From Antitrichia curtipendula (Eukaryota; Streptophyta; Bryopsida; Hypnales; Leucodontaceae), in assembly GCA_951230915.1 (NCBI GenBank), contig OX579634.1, positions 14,596,725 through 14,660,724 on the forward strand: a stretch of 64,000 nt of DNA. The letters are read 5' to 3'. The first letter of the stretch is position 1, and each line of letters opens with the position of its first letter. A program made the translations under genes and the position numbers. The notes under the pieces were generated by a model. That model was given only the letters and a program-made list of their open reading frames with translations, was not told where the DNA came from and did no database searches. Shown here piece after piece: positions 47,454 through 58,618 of the stretch.

Positions 47454-50302
47454 GATCAAGAAGATAAAGAATAGGCAAGAAGGTTTTTTTTAGAACAATG
47501 TGATGAAGCAATTCATACGGTACAATTTAGGATTGCGTGATTAATTCGGGCAATTCCACTTACATAATGAATACGGTTCGACAATAAGACAATTACACTC
47601 ATTTTCTTATTTTCACTATTCTTACATGGAAGTGATTCATTGATGAACTTTTTGTTTGTCAAGATGAGAAAATTCTTTTTCAACTTTTCCAATTTTATCA
47701 GCACATCATGAAATGTACCTTATGCACAAACATTGTAGTGCTACAAAGCCAAAGTTACTTTAGGAAAATGTACTCTATGCCTAGTGTAACTTTGGCATTG
47801 TAGCACTGCGTTCTCTTGTCAAACTTCATTTTTAGAGTACATTTTTGAAGTTCAATATATTTCTAGATATATTGCTATCATCATTTATTGAGTTTTGGGT
47901 ACCCACACCTATATACTACTTCAATGTACCAGTGAATCCCAAAACATTTGGATGAAAAATAGTTGTTCTATGTCCCCTATAGAGCTTTCTATTTTTCATT
48001 TTCCAAAAGGACATTTTTGATCCTTGAGGGCAATATAGAGTTAAGGAAATTTTGGAATCTAATAGCATTTTTTCCTACCATCCATCCATACCTTAATCCT
48101 TGAAGGATTTTGATTGTGTTTTTACCAAAAATGTTTTTTAATTGCCATTTCTAGTACAAGTACCAAATTTATAAAAAAACAACATTCTTGGACGTATGTA
48201 AGCATAGGATCTTATAGTACGTTGGTTTGAAAAGACTTGAAAAAAAAATTTATAAAAAAATATCCAAAATGGTGGTGCTTATTTGGATTCATTCTTCAAG
48301 GCAAATTGGCTACATGCTTTAAAATATTTAGATCATTTGGAATTTTGCAACATATAGGGAAAAAATAGTAAGTGAAAAAAAGTAGAAAATGACTCAAAAT
48401 AACGCTAAATTGTTGGAAATTTTGTTATGGAATTGAAATATGCCAATCCCAGTGGTTGTAATATTGTATTCCCTCCGTCCCAAAATGATCTTCCTGTTGG
48501 CCTTCATTTTTTGTCCCAAAATGATCTTCCTGTTGTACTTTGTGAGCTACAAATTGGTCAAATTTAACTTTTGGTTGTTCTCTAGGACTAACAAAACAAT
48601 TCCAAGCGATAGTTCCCCCTCCATCTATGCAATCACTAATCAAAAGACAAATAAAATGGTTGAAGGGGTCAATCAACACTTTTTGTTTTTATTTTTTGCA
48701 TCTCTTTGAATATTATCTAATTGAAGGAGATGAAGGCTTTGGGAGGCAAAATATAGGTCCACATATGGTCTTTGACTTATACTAACTACCCACAAAATGA
48801 CAACCTCACACTCAATAATTAAATAACCACTGATGCTCTTTGAAAATACCCAAAAAATTTCACTTTTCAATAATCCAAAACTACAGTTTAAAAAGGGCTT
48901 CAAAACTCAAAGTTTCAAGGGCAATAGGAGTGCACCAAACTCCATATGTAGTGCAAAACATGCTTTAAAAATGTTATTTTTAGTCTTAATCCGGAACATT
49001 TTGTCTAACAGGAAGATCATTTTGGGACGGAGGGAGTAATAAACAATCTACATCCTAGAATTTTATTTTATTTCCAAAAATATTGAAAATTGAGTTAAAT
49101 AAAGGACTTCAAAGTTTATTTTAGAATAGAGATTCCCAAACTACCTGCAAACTAAAACTCTTCATAACTTTCAGCTCATCAATCAAAATAGAATGATTCA
49201 AAGTTTTCCACGTACATAGAATTATAGAGATTCAGTTTTTTATTTATTTTTTAAATTTCTTATTAAACTTTTTTTTAGAGAATTTTCTGAATTGCCCAAG
49301 CAACCCTTAATTCAAAGAAAATTATGTATCGTACAACAACTTTGTAGCCATGTAGTCAAAAGTTATAAAAATTGTTGGGCTTGAAAGCTACTCCTTGTGT
49401 ACATGTTGTGTGAAAATTTTTAAGAAAAAAATATAGATTCTATTTGGAGTGAATTGCTCCAAATCATTACATTTTTAGCTGTCCAACAACATAGTTTGAT
49501 CCTTATTAGGGGTTAAATTAGGTCGTTTGTTAGGGTAAAATCTCTTGGATCGTGTGTCCCCATTCACATTGTTGGTACTGTCAAAATGTTATTTGTGAAG
49601 AGGGATGTTAAGGACGTTTGAACCTATGGTATGAAATATATGGATTTTTGAGTTATTTTGGTTCTAAAAAATTAGAAAATTACTTTTACTTTTATTTATT
49701 TTTGGTTGTGGCATCGGCACAGGGCACACTAGTTCATCCTGAAATCTGAAATTTGGCTGACTACGTTGAGGAGAGGTTCCAAGTTCAAGGACAACTCGTA
49801 CATGTGAAATGACACGTCTACATCTTCCAGCATAATATTTAGTGTCGTGAAGTTGTAAGCCAACAACTGAGACTGACTACAGTAAACCTCACCGGCATCA
49901 CATGACTGCATAAAATTTGCTCGTCTTTTCCAAGAAATGTTGGCCCAATTGCCTCGAAACCACAGCAAATTCAAGTACCCTAACATTCAAGTACAACTTA
50001 TCGATAGTGATCAGCTCTATCCATGCCCTCAATAATGAAAATCGAGAAGATAGCATCAATCTCCCAAGTCTGCACAAGTAACTGAAACTGTAGACAGCAA
50101 CCCATGAAAATGACGGACAAATCTGGCCGGACCCAAAATTGCAAAAGCGCCAAACACTTTGCTCACCACTCATACCAGTACACCAGTACACATTTTTCAC
50201 GTGAGTTGGAGCCTCTATGAATGTATAACGTATAAACAACTCACCAAAATAACTCAGCTGTACGAAGGAATAACACCCGCACAGATTGTCACAACCTCAT
50301 GT
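47454..50302 (+). repeat. Spacer copy 2, direct duplicate of 44404-47253
   Basis: 2849 bp, matching copy 1 apart from one missing C near 50151. It contains the second image of the TTAA-type element (48093-49516) and of the Stowaway MITE (48469-49036). These should not be counted as separate insertions. Confidence 0.9.
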
Positions 50303-50355
50303 CCCAAACTCATGCAAAATGTCAATTCTGAGAGGACTAAAATTAATCTACTGAT

Positions 50356-53300
50356 AACTCCAGCACTTCCCATGTTCCTTGAGACAGTGGGAACAACAAA
50401 CCACATTCACGAGCCACGACCTCCATTGCTAGCCTCGTGAGGCCTCATTCTATTATTTGTATCTTCATGTTCATTCGAATGGAGAAGTACATATTCAAGG
50501 CAGACGTACATGTAAATCCCCACATTCTTGTAGTTACGTATTCGGATCAGAGTCTACAGTGTCGTGCGTACAAAACATAGACGGATCTCAATTTCCTATT
50601 TTCAAAATCATATCCAAGAATGATCTAATGCTCAGATGACATCCAGGCACACCGTGACAGAGCTCTAAACGAATAAAATTCGAAATCGGAGAGTCTAGTC
50701 CACGGAAATGTCAGTGCAAAAGAAATGTCCTTAACAACAGAAGCCCACTGCAGCTTACGTCCCCGAACAGCACAAAGAAGACTATTCAGTCCAATACAGT
50801 ACCAAATGGACTATCCAAACCTACAGTCTCCAAAGGTCTATCCAAACCTCCAGTTCAGTCCCCAAACGTACAATCGAACATACCGTATTCGAACAAAGCC
50901 CGCCCGCCCACCCCCAAAAAAGCGAAAATCACAACTTCTGATATCCAATTCTGGTAATATCCTTTAAAGAATATGAAATATACATGAATCGCAACCAACT
51001 CGAGGCGGCAATTCAGAATCTGCCAAAAAACTACTCACTAACGAGGTGGGAAACGTGGAGAAAAAAACTCCCACAACCTACTCATCCATCGCTCATTGCC
51101 TTGGCTCGCCTCACATCAACTCCAGGGGCGGTCACACTTCCCTTCTGGATCCACCGAATGCATTCAACCCAAGAGCAATTGCCTAACTAATCCAAATGCC
51201 CAGGACCACTTGCCTCCCGCAGCCTTCCACCAACAGGTCCAATTCCCTCGCAAACAAGGCGGGCGACGACTCTACCTAAAAAGAATCCGCACACTCCAAG
51301 GGCCTACAGCTCCTCGTGGCCGTCGTCGTCACTGTCGCCGTCCTCGCCGGCGGACCCAGCGGCTCCTCCCGCGGCCTGGTACAACTTCGTCACGATCGGG
51401 TTACAGATCCCCTCCACCTCCTTCAACTTCTCCACGAAGTCGTCCTTCTCCGCGCTCTGGTTGTCGTCCAGCCACTCCAAAGCCTCCTTCATCGCCGTCT
51501 CGATGGTCTCCTTGTCCTCCGCCTCGATCTTCTCCCCCAACTTGTCCGCCAGCTGGTTCTTCATGTTGTACACGTACGTCTCCAGGCTGTTCCGCGCGTC
51601 GATCCTCTCCTTCACCTTCTTGTCCTCCTCGGCGAACTCCTCCGCCTCCTGCACCATCCGGTCGATGTCTTCCTGGCTCAGACGACCCTTGTCGTTCGTG
51701 ATCACGATCTTCTCCGACTTGCCCGTGCCCTTGTCCTCCGCCTTCACGTTCAAAATGCCGTTCGCGTCGATCTCGAAAGTCACCTCGATCTGAGGCACGC
51801 CGCGAGGCGCCGCAGGGATGCCAGTCAGGTCGAATTTGCCCAGCTCGTGGCAGTCCTTCGTCAAACTGCGCTCGCCCTCGAACACCTGAATCGAAACCGT
51901 CGTCTGCTGGTCCTGGTACGTCGTGAACACCTGAGACTTCTTCGTCGGAATCACCGTGTTCCGGGGGATCAGCTTCGTCATCACGCCGCCCACCGTCTCG
52001 ATGCCCAGCGTCAGAGGCGCCACGTCCAACAAAAGAATGTCCTTCGTCTCCTCGCCGCCCTCGCCGCTCAAAATACCGCCCTGCACCGCCGCGCCGTAAG
52101 CCACCGCCTCGTCAGGATTCACGCCCTTGTTCGGCTCCTTCCCGTCGAAGTAGTCGCGCAAAAGCTGCTGCACCTTCGGAATGCGGGTGCTGCCACCCAC
52201 CAGCACGATCTCCTGGATCTCGCTCTTCTGCAGACCCGCGTCGTCCATCGCCTTCTTCACCGGACCCATCGTCTTGCGGAACAGGTCGTTGTTCAGCTCC
52301 TCGAAACGGGCGCGCGTCAGCGGCTCCGAAAAGTCCACGCCGTCGAACAGAGACTCGATCTCCACGCGGATCTGGTGCTGGTTGCTCAGAGCGCGCTTCG
52401 CCCTCTCCGCCTCGCGCCTCAGCTTCTGGATCGCCTTCTTGTCCTTCCCGATGTCGCGGTTGTACTTCTTCTTGATCAGCTTGATGAAGTACTCCATGAT
52501 GCGCTGGTCGAAGTCCTCGCCGCCCAGATGCGTGTCGCCGTTCGTCGACAAAACCTCGAACACGCCATTGTCGATCGTCAGCACGCTCACGTCGAACGTC
52601 CCGCCGCCCAAGTCGAACACCAAGATGTTCTTCTCACCGCCCTTCTTGTCCAGACCGTACGCGATCGCGGCCGCCGTAGGCTCGTTGATGATGCGGGCCA
52701 CGTTCAGACCCGCGATCACGCCCGCGTCCTTCGTCGCCTGACGCTGCGCGTCGTTGAAGTACGCAGGAACCGTCACCACGGCGTCCTTGATCTTCTTCCC
52801 CAAATACGCCTCCGCGGTCTCCTTCATCTTGATCAGCACCATCGCGCTGATCTCCTCGGGAGTGAACACCTTCACCTCGCCATCCTTCACCTTCACCTGG
52901 ATGTTCGGCTTGCCGTCCTTGTTCACGATCTTGAACGGGAAAAGCTTCAGGTCCTTCTGCACCTCCTTGTCCTCGAACTTGCGACCGATCAGACGCTTCA
53001 CGTCGAACACCGTGCGCTCAGGGTTCACGGCGGCCTGGTTCTTCGCCGCCTCGCCGATCAGACGCTCGCTGTCCGTGAACGCCACCCACGACGGCGTGAT
53101 GCGGTTGCCCTGGTCGTTGGCGATGATCTCCACATGACCGTTCTTGTACACGCCCACGCACGAGTACGTCGTGCCGAGGTCGATTCCGATCACCGTGCCC
53201 AGCTTCGCCGCCTCCTCCGCAGCGCCGTAGCATCCCGACACGCCGGCCGCGAACAGCACCCCCAGCACCAACAACTGCGTGTGGCGCCCCATGCTGGCTG

Positions 53301-53384
53301 ACCACTCCGCTGCCAATCCCGCACTCAAACCCTAACCTCAAACCGAACTCCGAAGGACGAATCCAAACTCGCAAAACTAACAAA
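50356..53384 (-). repeat. Right arm of the 3.03-kb BiP inverted repeat
   Basis: Reverse complement of 41220-44248. Inner end AACTCCAG at 50356-50363; the outer end is in the BiP 5' UTR, where mismatches start at 53369 and 53371. Confidence 0.9.
51304..53292 (-). CDS. BIP: BiP, ER lumenal Hsp70 chaperone (right copy)
   Basis: Intronless 662-residue BiP on the minus strand, ATG at 53292-53290 and TAG at 51306-51304. The product is identical to the left copy, with the same signal peptide, Hsp70 ATPase motifs, linker and HEEL terminus. It faces the left gene tail to tail across the spacer. Synonymous sites also appear unchanged, because open frames read on all other strands and phases across the gene are identical between the copies. 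The promoter differs from that of the left gene, so expression could differ although the protein cannot. Confidence 0.97.
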   Translation of the reverse strand: MGRHTQLLVLGVLFAAGVSGCYGAAEEAAKLGTVIGIDLGTTYSCVGVYKNGHVEIIANDQGNRITPSWVAFTDSERLIGEAAKNQAAVNPERTVFDVKRLIGRKFEDKEVQKDLKLFPFKIVNKDGKPNIQVKVKDGEVKVFTPEEISAMVLIKMKETAEAYLGKKIKDAVVTVPAYFNDAQRQATKDAGVIAGLNVARIINEPTAAAIAYGLDKKGGEKNILVFDLGGGTFDVSVLTIDNGVFEVLSTNGDTHLGGEDFDQRIMEYFIKLIKKKYNRDIGKDKKAIQKLRREAERAKRALSNQHQIRVEIESLFDGVDFSEPLTRARFEELNNDLFRKTMGPVKKAMDDAGLQKSEIQEIVLVGGSTRIPKVQQLLRDYFDGKEPNKGVNPDEAVAYGAAVQGGILSGEGGEETKDILLLDVAPLTLGIETVGGVMTKLIPRNTVIPTKKSQVFTTYQDQQTTVSIQVFEGERSLTKDCHELGKFDLTGIPAAPRGVPQIEVTFEIDANGILNVKAEDKGTGKSEKIVITNDKGRLSQEDIDRMVQEAEEFAEEDKKVKERIDARNSLETYVYNMKNQLADKLGEKIEAEDKETIETAMKEALEWLDDNQSAEKDDFVEKLKEVEGICNPIVTKLYQAAGGAAGSAGEDGDSDDDGHEEL

Positions 53385-53800
53385 GCAACAGAGTGAGGCA
53401 CGCCGGAGTTTTCTGAGGCACGGTGCTACGAGGATGGCAACGGAGCTGCGCAATGCAGCGGAATGCAATGCTAGAGACTGATGAAGCAATTGAATAAGGA
53501 GACTCTGCTACGGGAATTAAAAAGCAGAGCTACCGTAACAGTATGAACATGTTAGGGCTCGGCACGCGCAATGGTTGTGGAAATTTCTCCTCCCATTTGA
53601 CACAAGTCAGCTATTGGTTGTGTCAGTGGAACATGGCCGTGTGAACGGGCGCGCGTGGCTTCGATATCTGATTGGGCCAGAGATTCCATTGAGTGTCAGG
53701 CGAGGCACCCATTGGTTGAAAGAGGGCCCGATCGCGTCACGGCCCTTCTCGGTCTATCTATTGGTGCGCACTCGTCAACAACCGACGCGGCAGATGCCAG
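53385..53800 (-). promoter_or_regulatory. Promoter of the right BiP gene, homologous to the left but diverged
   Basis: Read on the minus strand it shares ordered blocks with 40815-41050: GCCACGCTGGCA, TGCCGCGTC, TTGTTGAC, GACGCGATC, a CCAAT box, TCGCCTGA, CCCAATCAGA, GCCACGC and GTTCACACGG. CCAAT (ATTGG at 53671-53675) is again followed after exactly 12 bases by CCACG (CGTGG at 53654-53658), the same spacing as in the left promoter. Sequence between blocks differs, and this copy has further CCAAT boxes (ATTGG at 53614, 53711 and 53760). Confidence 0.65.
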
Positions 53801-54523
53801 CGTGGCGTAGGATGGATTGGATTGGTGGCCCTTAATTGTGTAAGGTGGGTACACCCAAAAGCGCCACAAATTGGGCTATGAGTAATTTGAAGGCTAAGTA
53901 GATAATAGTATTTCATGTCTTTGTTAAGAGTTAGACCCTATAATGAATTGATATGTTTTTTTTCTCAAGAAAGATTTAGATAACATTCTTGAATTAGAGA
54001 GGGATGGGGGTCCTTCTACAATGTTAGTATAACAAAAATAGTTTGTGTTACCCATGCTCTGTAAGTCATGACCAAACTTGTATTCAAGATTTTCTTTAAT
54101 GAAAGGAGCCTTGATTCATAAGAAGGAATGGTCTCTTCATTTGAAGTTCAAGAATGTTATTTATCATAAAATACAAAAAAAAAATTAAGATATTTTTTAT
54201 ATTAAATACAAACTAGGCCTTCAATTCATCCATTTCATTCTCATGCATGTATTTTTATAATTCTTGAAATTTTTCATCCTATACATGTATAATATTCAAA
54301 CATCTTTAAAATAAAATCTTGTAACTTGGTGAAACTTAGATGTATTATATACGAAATATTATTTCACCATTTTTTTTTTTTTAATAAAAGGATAGGATGT
54401 AATCATCAAAATTGAAATTCATGCATACAATTCATTTCTTAAAATATTTATAATTTCTTGAAAAGAAATTTTATAGCAATTTCTTTAGGAAGCTACACTT
54501 AAAATAGAATGATGATTTTTAGT

Positions 54524-54815
54524 AAGTAACTTTTGAACTTTCTTTAAAATTATAGTGATTTACCTTCCTAATACATGTGGCACTAATTTACTAAGGCCCT
54601 CCTCAAACTAAAGGTTAGAAGCCCTGAGAACAAATTTTCAACTACAATAATGAAAGTTCAAAGATTGAGAAGTAACTTTTGAACTTTCTTTAAAATTATA
54701 GTGATTTACCTTCCTAATACATGTGGCACTAATTTACTAAGGCCCTCCTCAAACTAAAGGTTAGAAGCCCTGAGAACAAATTTTCAACTACAATAATGAA
54801 AGTTCAAAGATTGAG
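54524..54815 (+). repeat. 146-bp perfect tandem duplication
   Basis: 54524-54669 and 54670-54815 appear identical (start AAGTAACTTTTGAACTTTCT, end AAAGTTCAAAGATTGAG). Lack of divergence in AT-rich non-coding DNA implies a recent event or an assembly error. Confidence 0.9.
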
Positions 54816-55739
54816 AAGTGCAAAGAGCACTCAAAATTTTAAGTCCAATGGAGAGAATGCATGTGGATAATACTTTTGTCCTTCGTAGCAAGAAAAAGTT
54901 CAAAAGTTATACAAAAAATGTGTTAATGATTTTTTATTTTTTAAAATATTATTATCTTAATATTTAAATTGTTTGGAAAATAGTGAAAAAAACAATTTTT
55001 TTTAAATTAAAAGATAGTCTATTCCTAATAATTGTGACAAAGATGAGATTCTAATAATGAATTGATGGAACAATGAATATTATTCAATAGCTAGGAATAC
55101 ATAAGCAAGAGAGCATTTTTTGCATTCTATGTAGGGGTTAAATCTTTATTTTTTCCTAAACAATTCTTGACAAGAATATGAAAATTTAACTAAGAAATTT
55201 TAAGTCAAAATAAGCTAAATACAAATTAAGTGAGTTGTATTTAAAAATCAGTTTCAAGCTGTTTGTTATTTTATCCAACCAAAAGATCATTTGAGGATGG
55301 AGGGAGTATATGGTTAATGCAAGTGTATGCCAAAACTTTATTAGTTCAAATACATTCATCCAATATCCCCAAAGTTATGATTGCATTTTAATTAGGCTCT
55401 AGGATTGAGCTCGCAACATATAACACTCAAACAATACAAATATTTCATTTTTTTCTTGCAAATTAATGTTTTTACAAATAGGTGAACACATGAAACAATG
55501 AACATAATTATACTACTTGGACATCACACATTGCACTTGCACGTTTGATACAAATTATAATTTGACTTGTATTCATGTCTTTTGAACGCATAGTCACTCA
55601 TCATAGTCACATTGTATTAACATTTTGCATTGATTTGTTTGTTTTTGATATGAATAACAATTGTTGATTTTTGAAGAACTACCCCCCTGCTCCTATTTGT
55701 AATTTTCAGGGGAGTCCTCAGATACAAACCGTATGGGAT

Positions 55740-55915
55740 ATATTGTTGAATCTGTATCCCTGAATCTGTATTTGTATTTGTATCTCTGAATTCGTATCCG
55801 TATCCATCTATTGTATTTTATATTTGTATTTGTATTCTGTATGCATATTTGTATTCGTACGTGAGTTCTGATAGTTATATCCGTATTGGTATTGGTATTG
55901 GTATTGGTATTTTGT
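55740..55915 (+). repeat. Degenerate TGTATT/CGTATC hexamer tract
   Basis: About 175 bp of 6-bp variants such as TGTATT, TGTATC, CGTATC, ending in four uninterrupted GGTATT units (about 55887-55912). Confidence 0.8.
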
Positions 55916-58419
55916 ACTAAATTGGATCAACGGTGATCAAGAGGGGGGGCAATTTTTTATAAAAAATCAACGGCTCTGGATTTTTTACAAAAGGAGTGTG
56001 TGTGTTAATTGAACAAAAAAGGATATTCACATCTTTTGAGTGGATAGTCACCCTATTAGAATATTGAGCCATTGTACTTGAAATTAATGTTGACAGTGTA
56101 CATTGCATTTCCAACTCCATTCTATGTTTTTCTAATTAAAAAAAATACTTTATTATTAAAATGAATAATTCTCATGTATGCAATTTTTGTATTTTATTTA
56201 TTTATGAATTTTGTTTGGAAATTTTTAAGGTGTGATTATCCACAAGGCTTTCACCTTTATACTAAAAGATACCTAGAACCAAACTATATGTTGTATAACA
56301 AATAGTTCCAAAGAACATTCTCTTGAGTACATGCTTTTGGATAATGAAACAGGAATTTTGTCATTTGATCATTACTTAACAAAAAAACTTATGACCCAAA
56401 GTTATGAAGGATGGTCTATTTTTAGTTTTTAAATTAATGTTCTTTCTATTATCACCAAATAAACTCCACATCATATATTTTCTATTTAAAATTAATTCGT
56501 TGTCCTATTGTGTTAAACTTGAGGACAACAAGATCATATATAGTACTATTGAATATGTGAGATCGTTCACAAGTATTATTGAATATAGAGAGCTTGTTCA
56601 TAGCATTGTTGTTGTCCTAGTGTATTACAATTAGAAATAAAGAGGTTGTTTATAGTATTGTTGTTATCAAATTGTAGTACAATTGGAGACAATGAAGTCA
56701 TCCATAGTTCTGTTGAATACAATGAAGTTGTTTATACTTAGGACTGTTGGATAGATAGAGGTCATTTATAGTATTATTGGATATAGACGGGTCAATTAGA
56801 CTATTAGGCATAGTATTATTGGATATAGATTGTACACAGGGCCATACATCAAAGAATTTGACCAAGTATTGGTCATGCATGAAAGAGACACTAGATTAGG
56901 TATAAGATACACTAAGGTCATGCTCGTATTACTACCAGATCAAAGGATTTGACCAACACCTTATTGTGCATGAAAAAGACACTACATTAGTTTATTAAAA
57001 AGTTAGATTTTTATAGGACCAATAGGACCAAAGGCTTAATACTAAAGATTTTGTTGGCTTTGACCTCAAGGATAGGAAATTTTGCATCAAAAAATGTTAT
57101 ATGTGAGAAAATTTGGAACATACTCAAAAAGTCAACCACATTATAGGGACACAATTTGTCTTGGTAGCTCCTTGTTTCATATAATTATATTGGGCATAAA
57201 AAAATAAAATCTTCCTAGGAGTGATAAAGCTCTTTACATCCATTGTTATAGGCTAATTATAAAATAAAAAATAAAAACCTAGTGGTTGACTTTAAAATGT
57301 TTACATTCATAGCAAACAAAAATATCATCCTAATATTTTGTAGCAATTGAATAAATCCATCTACTAAATAAGGGTTCATGTTATCAAATATACCTTCAAA
57401 ATATTTTTGTAATATTGAATTTTTTGATCAAACTAAAACCATGTTTGATATTTATATAATTATGATCTATGTTATAAAATCTATTTTTTCTCCAAATATT
57501 CTATCCGTAGTTTGCCATGATGAAGAATAATAAAAATGGTTCATGTATTCATCCAACTATCATGTTTCATGGACATTTAATGGTAAATAATTCAATTCAT
57601 CTACTTACTAACTTCTAAATCATTAAAAATTACTTAATAAATATCTTCTTCATCACCAAATTAATCAAAATAGAAAATATCAAATTAAATTGCATTAAAT
57701 TTATAAATCTATTAAGATAGGTTGTTGTCAAAAACAATTGCATTTGTTTAGTCTTTGTTGTCATGATGTAGATTTTTTACTAGTTAGAAGTAGGCATCTA
57801 TGCATGTAGGTGTTAGGTCTAAGTTAATGGATTACTAAGCCCCAAAACAGGGTTAGTGGAGGTTGGTGATGCCAATCTCACAAGAAGGGGCCAAGATAGG
57901 AGTTTATTTCATTAGCTTTGAAGTCCTCACGTTTAATTTTGGGTATCTATAATGATTAGAATTACTTCCTTCTATCCAATAAAAGTAATTATCTTTGTTG
58001 TTGTGTCACAAGGTCACAATAATTTCCTAACTAACTATTTGAATAAAATGTCATAATCATCTCAAGAAAGAATTCACCTCAATTGTAACCAAATTGTGTG
58101 GTCCTCCAAAGCAACTTTTGGAATTTTTTCTAATGTGTTTTTGTCCAAATCTTATGTGGATTTGGTAGTGGCTACCAATACACAAATAAAAAAAAGGATT
58201 TGGAGGGATGAAATTACAAAAAACATCTCCAAAACATGTTAGAATCACCAATTTTTGGACGAAGTTTACTAATTTTACATAATAATATAGATGAAGTACA
58301 TATCAAGTGGATGCATGACAAAAAATGATGATTGTTGTGTCCGACCTGCAATTCAAGGTGCAAGTCGCTCTACCAAAAAGAGAAAAATAATTTAAACATT
58401 GGTCTAGATCAATATTTGG

Positions 58420-58618
58420 AGAGAACCGCCAGTTAGTTCTTTGGTAGCCAGTAGAATTGGGAAAAATAGCAATTGCAATTTGAAAACATCAAAAAATCCA
58501 TGGTGAAAACATCTTTAAAATTCTATTTAGAGTTAAAGGTAGGGGAAAAATCAAACTTAGTACTACTTGTAAAACCAGTTCAATATAGTCCGCATCCAAG
58601 GAAAATATCTGTTAGAAA
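58420..58618 (+). repeat. Dispersed repeat, copy 2 (copy 1 at 8200-8363)
   Basis: Aligns with 8200-8363 on the same strand with small insertions; shared landmarks GAGAACC, GCAATTTGAAAAC, TGGTGAAAAC, AAAAATCAAAC and CAGTTCAATAT/TGGTTCAATAT. Confidence 0.55.

Larger units (their letters stand above)
53841..58419. other. AT-rich gene-poor region
   Basis: No gene recognised. Contains the tandem duplication 54524-54815, the TGTATT-rich tract 55740-55915, and a possible Stowaway end remnant at about 55281-55310 (AAAAGATCATTTGAGGATGG followed by AGGGAGTA). A frame at 56404-56634 has no recognised similarity. Confidence 0.45.

Noticed and set aside
47089..47511. Open frames running through the N gap
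   Set aside because: They contain about 66 unknown residues and come from placeholder bases.
44404..50302. A genuine 3-kb tandem duplication between the BiP genes
   Set aside because: The repeat units abut a fixed-size N gap, differ by one base in a C run, and have unique anchors only on their outer sides; contig overlap is simpler. It cannot be excluded without reads.
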